NCBI RefSeq assembly: GCF_008905045.1
Contig: NZ_VWMY01000071.1
Location: 1 to 50,626 of the forward strand
Direction of reading: 5' to 3'
Source of the DNA: Streptomyces albicerus
GTDB lineage: Bacteria; Actinomycetota; Actinomycetes; Streptomycetales; Streptomycetaceae
DNA length: 50,626 nt
The notes beneath the pieces were generated by a model. It was given only the letters and a program-made list of their open reading frames with translations, did no database searches and was not told the DNA's origin. Position numbers and translations under genes: made by a program. Shown in pieces: positions 7,596-15,330 of this stretch (position 1 is its first letter; each line of letters starts with the position of its first letter).

Positions 7596-7952
7596 ATGAT
7601 CCAGGCAGCCGATATCCGTGAATGGCGCGATCAGGATGTCGTCGATCCGAAAGGGCACAAGATCGGCGTGCTCGAAGCGGTCTACGTGGACACCACCACC
7701 GACGAACCGGCGGTGGCCACCGTCCGGACCGGACTGCCCACCCGGCACCGTCTGGTCTTCGTCCCCCTCGATGAGGTGCTCCTCGGGCCGGACTATCTCA
7801 AGGTGTCCTACGCCAAGAGCCTGGTGAGAAAGGCTCCTTCGATCGGCACGGATGACGTTCTTCCCGCCGAGCACGAGGAAGCGATCTTCCATTACTACGG
7901 CATGACCTACCAGCCGGGCGCGGGCGGCGAACGGCAACTCGCACGCCGCTGA
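7596..7952 (+). CDS. PRC-barrel domain protein (paralogue of 3113-3469)
   Basis: 118 residues from ATG 7596 with a strong AGGAGGGAGG ribosome-binding site. It has the PRC-barrel layout (IREWRDQDVVD, HKIGVLEAVYVDTTTDEPA, RLVFVPLDEV) and ends GERQLARR, colinear along its whole length with the protein at 3113-3469. The duplication spans the full protein and the two copies are about 4 kb apart in opposite orientation. It is followed after 35 nt by a small hydrophobic protein gene, probably co-transcribed. The role is unknown beyond the presumed stress association. Confidence 0.86.
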   Translation: MIQAADIREWRDQDVVDPKGHKIGVLEAVYVDTTTDEPAVATVRTGLPTRHRLVFVPLDEVLLGPDYLKVSYAKSLVRKAPSIGTDDVLPAEHEEAIFHYYGMTYQPGAGGERQLARR

Positions 7953-7987
7953 GCAACCGTGCCCAGTCCAAGGGAGGTGTCCGAGCC

Positions 7988-8158
7988 ATGGTGCTCTTCC
8001 TGCTGCTCGTCCTCATTGCCGTCATCCTGGGCATCATCGGCGTGGCAGCCGAGGGCCTGGGCTATCTGCTGATCATTGGCATCGTGGTCCTCGTGGCCGG
8101 TGTGGCCTTCGCCGCCGTCCAAGGGGCCCGGCGTGCCAAACGGCATCCCCTCCGCTGA
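7988..8158 (+). CDS. Small hydrophobic membrane protein (56 aa)
   Basis: 56 residues from ATG 7988 with a GGGAGG ribosome-binding site. Two transmembrane segments (VLFLLLVLIAVILGIIGVAA, then GYLLIIGIVVLVAGVAFAAV) precede a basic C-terminus (QGARRAKRHPLR), which predicts both termini inside. It is probably co-transcribed with the PRC-barrel gene. Function unknown. Its stop codon lies inside a 16-bp tandem duplication. Confidence 0.65.
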   Translation: MVLFLLLVLIAVILGIIGVAAEGLGYLLIIGIVVLVAGVAFAAVQGARRAKRHPLR

Positions 8159-8182
8159 CAAAGGAATCCGCTGACAAAGGAA
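8151..8182. repeat. 16-bp perfect tandem duplication at a gene end
   Basis: TCCGCTGACAAAGGAA occurs twice without a gap (8151-8166, 8167-8182). The first copy contains the TGA of the small hydrophobic protein gene. It is likely a replication-slippage duplication. Confidence 0.85.
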
Positions 8183-8429
8183 GATGACCGTCGCCGAACA
8201 CTCACATCACGGCAAGTCCACGCGCAGGAACGGCGAAGCGGAGGATGCGGCCCAAGGTGGAGCCGTACTGCCGCCACAACGGGCCGGTTACGTACGGGAT
8301 GTCGTGGAAGCCACGGCGACCACGACTGAGTCACCCATGATCGTCTGCACATCGGCTGAGCCAACGATCACCGAGACTCCAAAATACACCGAAGGCCCAT
8401 GTCAGATGGCCTCTGACCTGGGCCTTGTC

Positions 8430-8478
8430 GGTAGACCCTGCGGGACTCGAACCCACAACCAATGGATTAAAAGTCCGC
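8430..8478 (-). tRNA. tRNA-Lys(TTT) 3' fragment, likely att-site remnant
   Basis: On the minus strand GCGGA-CTTTTAA-TCCAT forms an anticodon arm with anticodon TTT. It is followed by a 5-nt variable loop, a T-arm GTGGG-TTCGAGT-CCCGC and an acceptor 3' strand AGGGTCT plus ACC. The required 5' half (an AGACCCT acceptor strand and a D-arm) is absent; the DNA before the anticodon stem does not fold as a D-arm. So only the anticodon-to-3'-end segment is present, exactly the part of a tRNA that tyrosine-recombinase elements duplicate on integration. No integrase is in the window. It is not a functional tRNA gene. Confidence 0.7.
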
Positions 8479-8515
8479 TGACGGCGTTGCAGGCTTCCGG
8501 ATGGCGTCCGAGTGA

Positions 8516-9745
8516 TCACACCCTCTCCACCGCCATCGCGACGCCCTGTCCCACCCCCACGCACAGTGTGGCCAGCCCCCGCCGCCCGTCCTCGCGTTCC
8601 AGTCGGCCGAGCAGGGTGAGCAGGATGCGGGCGCCGGAGCAGCCGAGTGGGTGGCCCAGGGCGATGGCGCCGCCGTCGGCGTTGACCTTCTCCTCGTCCA
8701 GTTTCAACCGGCGGATCACGGCCAGCGCCTGGGCGGCGAACGCCTCGTTCAGCTCGACCGCGTCCAGGTCGCCGGTGCCCCAGCCCGCGCGGGCGAGGGC
8801 CTTCTCGGTGGCGGGGACCGGGCCGAGACCCATCAGGTTGGGCTGTACGCCGGCCGAGGCGGAGGTGATGATCCGGGCCCGCGGTGTGAGCCCGTACAGC
8901 TCGACGGCCGTGCCGCTCGCCACCACCAGCGCGGCGGCGCCGTCGGACAGGGGCGAGGAGGAACCGGCGGTGACGATGCCGTCCTGGCGGAAGATGGTCC
9001 GCAGGGTGCCGAGCTTCTCCAGTGTCGTGGCGGGACGCGGGCCTTCGTCGCGGACCACCTCACCGTCCTTCCCGGAGACGGGCACGGCCACGATCTCGCG
9101 GTCGAAGTGTCCGGCCTCCTGCGCGGCGACGGCCCGCTGGTGGCTGCGCAGCGCGAAGGCGTCGGAGTCGGCTCGGGTGATGCCGTCGAGCGCGGCGACC
9201 TCCTCGGCGGTCTCGCCCATCGACAGGGTGACCTTCACCGTCTCGGGGCCGGCACCGGCGGGCAGGGCCCGGTCTGCGGAGGCGAACCGCGGATTGGTGA
9301 ACCGCCAGCCCAGCGAGGTGTCGTGCACCTCGCCCGGCTTGGCCCACGGCGTGCCGGGCTTGGCCATCACCCAGGGCGCGCGCGTCATCGACTCCACGCC
9401 GCCCGCGACGACCAGCTCGGCCTCACCGGACCGGATCGCCTGGGCGGCACTCGCGACCGCCGTCAGCCCGGAAGCGCACAGCCGGTTGACGCTGTAGCCG
9501 GGCACGGTGTGCGGGAGCCCGGCGAGCAGCACGGCCATACGGGCCACGTCCCGGTTGTCCTCACCCGCCTGGTTGGCGGCCCCGAGGATCACCTCGTCCA
9601 CGGCGTCGCCCGGAATGCCGGCGCGCCGGACGGCCTCACCGACGACCAGGGCCGCCAGGTCGTCGGGGCGTACGGAGGCCAGCGCGCCCCCGTACCGGCC
9701 CTGCGGGGTGCGGGCCCCGTCGATCAGAAAGACCTCGTCAGGCAT
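8516..9745 (-). CDS. Acetyl-CoA acyltransferase (thiolase, 3-oxoadipyl-CoA type)
   Basis: 409 residues, full length for a degradative thiolase. The nucleophilic Cys is C90 in NRLCASG; the second site is GHPLGCSGAR near residues 366-375, and the NEAFAAQALAV segment is present. The GYSVNRLCASGLTAV context resembles PcaF/PaaJ-type thiolases that cleave 3-oxoadipyl-CoA, though acetoacetyl-CoA thiolase cannot be excluded. The gene is divergent from a PaaI-like thioesterase and PaaK, with an operator palindrome between them. This suits a final step of phenylacetate or aromatic-acid catabolism giving acetyl-CoA and succinyl-CoA. The other paa genes (epoxidase, ring-opening) are not in the window. 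Confidence 0.88.
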   Translation of the reverse strand: MPDEVFLIDGARTPQGRYGGALASVRPDDLAALVVGEAVRRAGIPGDAVDEVILGAANQAGEDNRDVARMAVLLAGLPHTVPGYSVNRLCASGLTAVASAAQAIRSGEAELVVAGGVESMTRAPWVMAKPGTPWAKPGEVHDTSLGWRFTNPRFASADRALPAGAGPETVKVTLSMGETAEEVAALDGITRADSDAFALRSHQRAVAAQEAGHFDREIVAVPVSGKDGEVVRDEGPRPATTLEKLGTLRTIFRQDGIVTAGSSSPLSDGAAALVVASGTAVELYGLTPRARIITSASAGVQPNLMGLGPVPATEKALARAGWGTGDLDAVELNEAFAAQALAVIRRLKLDEEKVNADGGAIALGHPLGCSGARILLTLLGRLEREDGRRGLATLCVGVGQGVAMAVERV

Positions 9746-9860
9746 GGAAGTTGCTCCTCACCAGGGACGGACCGAAGCGGCAGGGGGGTGGCTCCGCGGC
9801 ATGCGTACCGCCCCTTGACACGCAGTGGTGATGCTGGATTACTTGGCCGTGGCGCACGGT

Positions 9861-9880
9861 AACCGAATGTTCGGTCGGTT
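9861..9880. promoter_or_regulatory. Palindromic operator between divergent paa-type genes
   Basis: AACCGAATGTTCGGTCGGTT has AACCGA/TCGGTT inverted ends and an internal ACCGA/TCGGT pair. TetR-family regulators of fatty-acid and phenylacetate catabolism commonly bind ACCGA/TCGGT palindromes. It lies between the divergent starts at 9745 and 9899, so one repressor could control both. The regulator gene is not in the window. Confidence 0.55.
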
Positions 9881-9898
9881 CACAAGGTGGTGAGAACG

Positions 9899-10312
9899 GT
9901 GACCACGACGCCCACAGAGGCGATGTTCGCCGCGGACGAAGCGTCACGTCGGCTCGGCATCGAGCTGCTGGAGCACGGCGAGGGGACCGCCACCCTCCGC
10001 ATGACCGTGACCGCGACGATGGTGAACGGACACCGGATCGCCCACGGCGGCTATGTCTTCCTGCTCGCCGACTCCGCTTTCGCCTGCGCCTGCAACAGCC
10101 ACGGCCCCGTGACCGTCGCGGCCGGGGCCGACATCGCCTTCGTCGCTCCGGCGTACGAGGGCGACATACTCGTGGCGAGCGCCGAGGAACGCACCCGGTT
10201 CGGTCGCAGCGGCATCTACGACGTGAGCGTCCGGCGCGGCGAGGAGGTGGTCGCGGAGTTTCGCGGCCGCAGCCGCACGATCAACGGCACGACGACGAAG
10301 GAGTCGCCATGA
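9899..10312 (+). CDS. paaI: PaaI-family hotdog acyl-CoA thioesterase
   Basis: 137 residues from GTG 9899, chosen because AAGGTGG lies 8 nt upstream; GTGs at 9887 and 9890 are alternatives. It is a hotdog-fold protein with the PaaI signature HGGYVFLLADSAFACACN (residues ~45-62) and the following strands VTVAAGADIAFVAPAYEGD. PaaI hydrolyses dead-end hydroxyphenylacetyl-CoA esters and so frees CoA during phenylacetate breakdown. Its stop overlaps the paaK start (ATGA), so the two are translationally coupled, which supports the assignment. Confidence 0.85.
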   Translation: MTTTPTEAMFAADEASRRLGIELLEHGEGTATLRMTVTATMVNGHRIAHGGYVFLLADSAFACACNSHGPVTVAAGADIAFVAPAYEGDILVASAEERTRFGRSGIYDVSVRRGEEVVAEFRGRSRTINGTTTKESP

Positions 10313-11655
10313 GCACCGCACCGACGCCCGGCGCGGCCACCGGATCCCGCCTGGGCGAGCCGCTCCCCCACGACCTGCTGGACGACGGCGAGCGCCTGAC
10401 GCGCGAGCAGCTGAGGGAGCTTCAACTCGACCGTCTGCGGGCGACGTTGCGGCACGCGTACGACAATGTGGAGCTGTACCGGAAGAAGTTCGACGAGGCC
10501 GGCGTCGGGCCCGACGACTGCCGGTCGCTGGAGGACCTGTCCCGGTTCCCCTTCACGACGAAGGCCGACCTGCGGGACACGTACCCCTTCGGCATGTTCG
10601 CCGTGCCGATGGCCGATGTGCGGCGTGTCCACGCGTCCAGTGGCACCACCGGGCGCCCCACGGTGGTCGGCTACACGGAGAACGACATCTCCATGTGGGC
10701 GGACGTCGTCGCCCGCTCGATCCGCGCCGCGGGCGGCCGGCCGGGGCACAAGGTGCACATCAGTTACGGCTATGGCCTGTTCACCGGCGGCCTCGGCGCG
10801 CATTACGGGGCCGAGCGGGCCGGATGCACGGTGATCCCGGCCTCCGGCGGTATGACGGCACGCCAGGTGCAGATCATCCAGGACTTCAAGCCCGAGATCA
10901 TCATGGTCACGCCGTCCTACATGCTCACACTGCTCGACGAGTTCGAGAAGCAGGGGGTCGATCCGCGGACGAGTTCCCTGAAGGTGGGCATCTTCGGTGC
11001 CGAGCCGTGGACCGAGGAGATGCGCCGCGAGATCGAGGAGCGCATGGACCTCCACGCCGTCGACATATACGGCCTGTCGGAGGTGATCGGTCCGGGCGTC
11101 GCCCAGGAGTGCGTGGACACCAAGGACGGGCTGCACGTGTGGGAGGACCATTTCTACCCCGAGGTCGTCGACCCGATCACGGACTCCGTGCTGGCCGAGG
11201 GCGAGGAGGGCGAGGTCGTCTTCACCTCGCTCACCAAGGAGGCCCTGCCGATCATCCGCTACCGCACCCGCGACCTGACCCGGCTGCTGCCCGGCACCGC
11301 CCGGCCGGCCTTCCGCCGGATCCAGAAGATCACCGGTCGCTGCGACGACATGATCATCCTGCGCGGGGTGAACGTCTTCCCCAGCCAGATCGAGGAGATC
11401 GTGCTGCGTACGCCCGGTGTCGCCCCGCACTTCCAGATCGAGTTGAGCCGGCGCGGCCACATGGACCACATGGTCGTCCGTGTCGAGGCACGCCCCAGCA
11501 CCGGTCCCGAGCAGCGGGAGACAGCCGCCACGGCGATCGCCCAGGGCGTCAAGGACGGCGTCGGCGTCACCGTCGAAGTGGCGATCGTCGACCCGGAGAC
11601 CCTGGAGCGCTCGCTCGGCAAGCTCCGCCGTGTCAAGGATCTCCGCGGCCGGTGA
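10309..11655 (+). CDS. paaK: Phenylacetate-CoA ligase
   Basis: 448 residues, the usual PaaK length. The adenylate-forming motifs are visible: the P-loop SSGTTGRPTVVGYT (residues ~107-120), then a YGLSEVIGPGVAQEC segment of the PaaK type. RYRTRDLTRL follows, and the C-terminal domain has ITGRCDDMIILRGVNVFPSQIEEIVL. The C-terminal LGKLRRVKDLR supplies the catalytic Lys. It converts phenylacetate, ATP and CoA to phenylacetyl-CoA in the cytoplasm. It follows paaI with a 4-nt overlap and a GAAGGAG ribosome-binding site, and is ended by the hairpin at 11743-11773. Confidence 0.93.
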   Translation: MSTAPTPGAATGSRLGEPLPHDLLDDGERLTREQLRELQLDRLRATLRHAYDNVELYRKKFDEAGVGPDDCRSLEDLSRFPFTTKADLRDTYPFGMFAVPMADVRRVHASSGTTGRPTVVGYTENDISMWADVVARSIRAAGGRPGHKVHISYGYGLFTGGLGAHYGAERAGCTVIPASGGMTARQVQIIQDFKPEIIMVTPSYMLTLLDEFEKQGVDPRTSSLKVGIFGAEPWTEEMRREIEERMDLHAVDIYGLSEVIGPGVAQECVDTKDGLHVWEDHFYPEVVDPITDSVLAEGEEGEVVFTSLTKEALPIIRYRTRDLTRLLPGTARPAFRRIQKITGRCDDMIILRGVNVFPSQIEEIVLRTPGVAPHFQIELSRRGHMDHMVVRVEARPSTGPEQRETAATAIAQGVKDGVGVTVEVAIVDPETLERSLGKLRRVKDLRGR

Positions 11656-11742
11656 CCACCGCCCTTGCGGGAGTGACCAGGTGAGCGGTACGCCCTGACG
11701 GCCGCCGGACGACGACACTGCCGGCCGTACTCCGGCGGTTCT

Positions 11743-11773
11743 GGCGCCCCGAAGTGGAAGGCTTCGGGGCGCC
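11743..11773. terminator. Strong bidirectional terminator hairpin
   Basis: GGCGCCCCGAAG (11743-11754) pairs perfectly with CTTCGGGGCGCC (11762-11773), giving a 12-bp stem with a 7-nt loop. It lies between the convergent paaK and beta-propeller genes. Confidence 0.85.
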
Positions 11774-11794
11774 TCGCCGCGGTGGCCGCTTTCC

Positions 11795-13015
11795 TTACAC
11801 CGCGGCGATGCCCTCCATGCCCGACTCGGCGAAGGAGGGCAAGCCAGTGGCCGTGGTCACCTTGGTGAGCGAACCGTTCCGCCCTACGCGGAAGCCATCG
11901 ACCGTACCGGAAACGGCGTTCTGCACGTACACGAACTTCTCGTCCTCGGTCACCGCCAGGTCGATGACACCCTGGGACATGGCCGAGGGCGGAGTGGCGA
12001 TGCCGACCTCGTTGGTGAGCGCGAGCCTGCCGCGCTGGTCCGTGCGGTAGCCGGTGACGGTGGAGTTGCCGGTGTTGCCGCCGTAGAAGAAGTCGCCGGC
12101 GCGCTCCAGCCAGCACAGCGTGTTCTGGCCGTTCGCGAGGGGCTTCTGGGCGACCTTGAGGGTGCCGTCACGACGCACCTTGTACGTGCTGACCGTCGAC
12201 TCCTCGGCCTCGGCCACCAGCATCCGCCCGGACCGGTCGAAGGTGATCGCGAACGGCACGCCGCCCGCCGAGTCGTTGATCACAGGCTTGTGGGCGGGGC
12301 GTCCGTCGCGCCGCATCGGGAAGACCTCGATGGTGTTGGCCGACTTGGTGGTGACGACGAGTTCACCGCCGCCCGGAGTGAACGCGACCTGGCCTGGCGA
12401 GCTGCTGAACAGCGGCACCTTCTCGTTGTCCAGCCCCAGCGAGCGTTGCGAACCGCCCAGCGGCACAAGGCCCTTGGCGGTGATCCGGAACCCCTGCACG
12501 CTGCCTGCTCCGCCCGCGTTCATGACGTACGCGACCTTGCCCGACACCGCGATCGACGCGGGGAAGTCTCCGCCGGAGCGCACCACCCGGCGGTCCGTCA
12601 GCTTCTGTCCCTGGACCCGGAACGAGGTCACGGTGCCACTGCCCGCGTTGACCGCCAGGAGCAGCCCCGACCGGTCGTCGTACACGAGCGAGCCCTGGGA
12701 GGCGAGGGAGTCGGTGGGCGCGTCGACCTGGTCCCCGCCCTTGCCTCCCGTCGCGTAGTTGCCCGCGGCGGTCAACTTGCCGTCGTCGCCGCGCTTGAAG
12801 ACGTGGATGGTGTTGCCGTCGAGTTCGTTGCCCTGCACGAAGACCGCGTGGTCGGCTCCGGCCTTCGTCGTCGCCGGGCCTTCGCGTCCGCGGGAGACCT
12901 CCCCCGCCGAGGCGACGGCCACCGTCGTCACGGCCGCCGCGGTGGCGAGGACTCCCGCTCCGGCGATCGTCAGCCGGTTCTTCGACGTCGCCCTGCGCCT
13001 GTTGTGCTTGCTCAC
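11795..13015 (-). CDS. Secreted beta-propeller (lactonase/YncE-like) protein
   Basis: 406 residues. Residues 1-38 are an export signal with a basic N-region (NRRRATSKNRLT), a hydrophobic core and an ASA-G cleavage-type site. The mature part is built of repeated ~45-residue units with the pattern G-x-x-V-x-x-Y-x-V/F-x-x-x-G and D-x-x-x-x-h-Y-V (FVYVQNAVSGTVDGFRVGRN near the end). This is the 7-bladed fold of 6-phosphogluconolactonase-like and YncE-like proteins. No catalytic residues can be assigned, so an enzymatic role is not claimed. It stands alone between two terminator or promoter regions, and its own promoter must lie in 13016-13207. Confidence 0.7.
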   Translation of the reverse strand: MSKHNRRRATSKNRLTIAGAGVLATAAAVTTVAVASAGEVSRGREGPATTKAGADHAVFVQGNELDGNTIHVFKRGDDGKLTAAGNYATGGKGGDQVDAPTDSLASQGSLVYDDRSGLLLAVNAGSGTVTSFRVQGQKLTDRRVVRSGGDFPASIAVSGKVAYVMNAGGAGSVQGFRITAKGLVPLGGSQRSLGLDNEKVPLFSSSPGQVAFTPGGGELVVTTKSANTIEVFPMRRDGRPAHKPVINDSAGGVPFAITFDRSGRMLVAEAEESTVSTYKVRRDGTLKVAQKPLANGQNTLCWLERAGDFFYGGNTGNSTVTGYRTDQRGRLALTNEVGIATPPSAMSQGVIDLAVTEDEKFVYVQNAVSGTVDGFRVGRNGSLTKVTTATGLPSFAESGMEGIAAV

Positions 13016-13207
13016 GTCTGGCTCCTCAGGGGCTTCGCCGCCACCGCAAGTGGTGGCGGGCAGAGCCAGAGTTGCGGGTGAGACGGGTGGGGCGAGAGGC
13101 GTTCGGCCGCCGCGTCAGCTTCTCGTAAGATCCTTCGCTCGACAGATCCTTCGTCCGTCGCGCACGGCTGGGCGGAGGCATATGGAAGTCCGTGTCCCCG
13201 TACGCAC

Positions 13208-13918
13208 TCACCTCGGGACGCCGGCAGCGGAGTCGAGCAGGGCGGCCAGCCGGGCCGGCTGTTCGTACATGGCCAGATGTCCGCAGTCCAGGTCGGTGAC
13301 GTCGGCGCCACCGAGGTGGGTTGTCTGGCGCTGCTGGGCGGGCAGACGGAGGGCCCGGTCGCGCAGGAGGCGGATGTAGGTGCGGGGGATGTCGGGCAGG
13401 CCGGCTCGCGTCACCGGTTCGAGGAGCGTGCCCGCCGCGTCGTCGACCAGGTGGGACAGGACGTGTGCGGCGGTGCGCGGCGGCAGGTCACGGCAGTAGC
13501 TCCAGCGGGCGAGGGCCCGCGCGGGGCGGGGTGACACCCCGGCGCGCAGGCGTCCGCGCATCGCCGTGCGGATGAGGGGCGGGAAGCCGTCGAGCGCCGA
13601 GGTTCCCTCGCGGGGCACCGTGGCGGAGAGGAAGACCAGACGCCGGATCCGGTGTGGAAGCAGCCGTGCGACCTCGGGGATGACGACGCCTGCCAACGAG
13701 TGGCCGACCAGGACGACTTCGTCCGGCCCCGCCACCTCGATGTCGTCCGCGACCGCCCGCGCCAGGTCCTTGACGGTGAGTGTGGCGAGTTCGGCGGGGC
13801 GTGACGCGCGACCGGGCAGGTCGGGAGTGACGGCGGCGGAGAGGTGGGGCAGCACCGGCTGCCAGCACGCGCCGGTGAACCAGCCGCCGTGGACGAGGAC
13901 CAGGGTCGCCGCCGTCAC
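13208..13918 (-). CDS. Alpha/beta-hydrolase in the salicylate operon
   Basis: 236 residues starting at GTG 13918, which overlaps the salicylate synthase stop (GTGA), so it is the last gene of the ligase-synthase-hydrolase operon. The fold is clear: LVLVHGGWFTGACW oxyanion segment (residues ~6-19), nucleophile elbow VLVGHSLAGVV with Ser ~79, a late DCGHLAMYEQP giving the catalytic His. It resembles the EstA/methylesterase/salicylate-esterase (MES-type) branch rather than type II thioesterases. Possible jobs are cleavage of the internalised metallophore, hydrolysis of salicylate esters, or editing; the sequence does not choose between them. Translational coupling to salicylate synthase argues for a function in the pathway. 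Confidence 0.8.
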   Translation of the reverse strand: MTAATLVLVHGGWFTGACWQPVLPHLSAAVTPDLPGRASRPAELATLTVKDLARAVADDIEVAGPDEVVLVGHSLAGVVIPEVARLLPHRIRRLVFLSATVPREGTSALDGFPPLIRTAMRGRLRAGVSPRPARALARWSYCRDLPPRTAAHVLSHLVDDAAGTLLEPVTRAGLPDIPRTYIRLLRDRALRLPAQQRQTTHLGGADVTDLDCGHLAMYEQPARLAALLDSAAGVPR

Positions 13919-15330
13919 CGCTGCTCCACAGGCTCGGCCGGTGTGAGGTGCTCGGCCGGTGCGAGGCGGAGGTGCGGGGCGACGCTGCGGAGCTTCTCGC
14001 AGGTCTCCTCCCATTCGCGTTCCGGGGTCGACTGGCCCATGATCCCGGCGCCCGCGCGCAGCCAGCTGCGGCCGTCGCGTTGGAAGACGGTGCGCAGGAC
14101 GAGGGCCGCGTCGAGGGAGCCGTCGGCGTCGGCGGTGAGGACGGCGCCCGCGTACAGGCCGCGCGGCTCGTCCTCGTACCGGCTGATCGCGCGCAGTGCG
14201 GCGGGTTTGGGGCAGCCGGTGGCGGTGATCGCGGGGAACAGGGCCGCCAGCGCGTCCCAGGGGCCGTGTCCGTCGGTCAGTTGTCCCGCGACGCGTGAGG
14301 CGAGGTGCTGCACCGAGCCGCGTTCCCGGACCGTCATGAACTCCTCGACGGCCACCGTGCCGGGGTGGCAGACCTGTGTCAGTTCCTCGACGGCGAGGCG
14401 TACGGAGATGGCGTGTTCGTGGATCTCCTTGGGGTCGCTCAGCAGGTCGTCGCGGAGGCGGGCGGTCTCGTCGCGCTCCGCGGTGCGGGCGCGGGTGCCG
14501 GCGAGCGGCTGGGTGGAGACGCGGCGGGTGCCCGCCTCGACCTCGACGACGGTCTCGGGGCTGAAGCCCGCCGCCCGCCAGCCGCCCAGGTCGAGGAGGA
14601 AGGAGCGGGCGGGGGTGTTGGCCCGGCGGCCCGCGAGGTAGGTGGCGGTCAGGTCGGGGGCCATGGCCTCGGGCAGCGGCAGGGGGCGGGAGAGTACGGC
14701 CTTGTGGAGCCGGGCCGCGCGTATGTCGTCCACGGCGAGTGCCACGGCGCGCAGATACGCGGCCGGGTCCGAGCGCACCAGCGCCTCCGGGTCGGCGGGA
14801 GCTGCCCCGGCCGGGTCCTGGACGGCGGAGGCCAACGCCTCGGCGATTCCCGCGACTTGGCGGTGGTCGGCCGTGCGTATGCGGGCCTTGCCCGGGGTGA
14901 GTTCGACCTCGGTCGACGGCACCATCAGGTGCAGTACGGGCTCGGTGCCCACGGTTCCGGTGTCCGGGTGCAGCAGGTGGGCGAGTTCGAAGGCGGCCCA
15001 GCCGTGGACGCGCCAGTCGCGGTGCGGGAGGTGCGCGAGGGCTTCGGCGACCTGTTCCAGCGGTGTCGCCGACGTGGGTTGCGTCGCTGTCCGCGTGCCG
15101 CAGCGGGCGGTGACCTGCTCCGCGTCCACCGTCACGGTCGCGGCGGGGCCGGCGGCGTACGTCCAGGTCCCGGCACGCTCGTACACGACGTACTCGCCGG
15201 CGCTGCCGCCGAGTCCGCTCCGGGCGAGCCGGACCGCCGCCTCCGCGGGGTCCGCGCAGGACTCGACGATGTGCGCGGGGCCCGGGTCGGGCAGGGCGTC
15301 GGCCCACGATGTCCACGGTGCGGTGGTCAT
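13915..15330 (-). CDS. Salicylate synthase (MbtI/Irp9-type chorismate-utilising enzyme)
   Basis: 471 residues, slightly longer than MbtI or Irp9 because of an N-terminal extension. The C-terminal chorismate-binding domain carries LHKAVLSR (general-base Lys region), GFSPETVVEVEAG, STQPLAGTRAR, DPKEIHEHAISVRL, TGCPKPAALRAI and DEPRGLYAGAV, then a C-terminal GAGIMGQSTPEREWEET. These enzymes make salicylate from chorismate through isochorismate in one protein, using Mg2+. No separate pyruvate lyase gene is present, consistent with a bifunctional synthase. The ATG overlaps the ligase stop (ATGA). It supplies the aryl starter for the ArCP at the start of the large NRPS. Confidence 0.92.
   Translation of the reverse strand: MTTAPWTSWADALPDPGPAHIVESCADPAEAAVRLARSGLGGSAGEYVVYERAGTWTYAAGPAATVTVDAEQVTARCGTRTATQPTSATPLEQVAEALAHLPHRDWRVHGWAAFELAHLLHPDTGTVGTEPVLHLMVPSTEVELTPGKARIRTADHRQVAGIAEALASAVQDPAGAAPADPEALVRSDPAAYLRAVALAVDDIRAARLHKAVLSRPLPLPEAMAPDLTATYLAGRRANTPARSFLLDLGGWRAAGFSPETVVEVEAGTRRVSTQPLAGTRARTAERDETARLRDDLLSDPKEIHEHAISVRLAVEELTQVCHPGTVAVEEFMTVRERGSVQHLASRVAGQLTDGHGPWDALAALFPAITATGCPKPAALRAISRYEDEPRGLYAGAVLTADADGSLDAALVLRTVFQRDGRSWLRAGAGIMGQSTPEREWEETCEKLRSVAPHLRLAPAEHLTPAEPVEQR

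Noticed and set aside
8430..8510. A complete functional tRNA-Lys gene
   Set aside because: No 5' acceptor strand complementary to AGGGTCT and no D-arm precede the anticodon arm.
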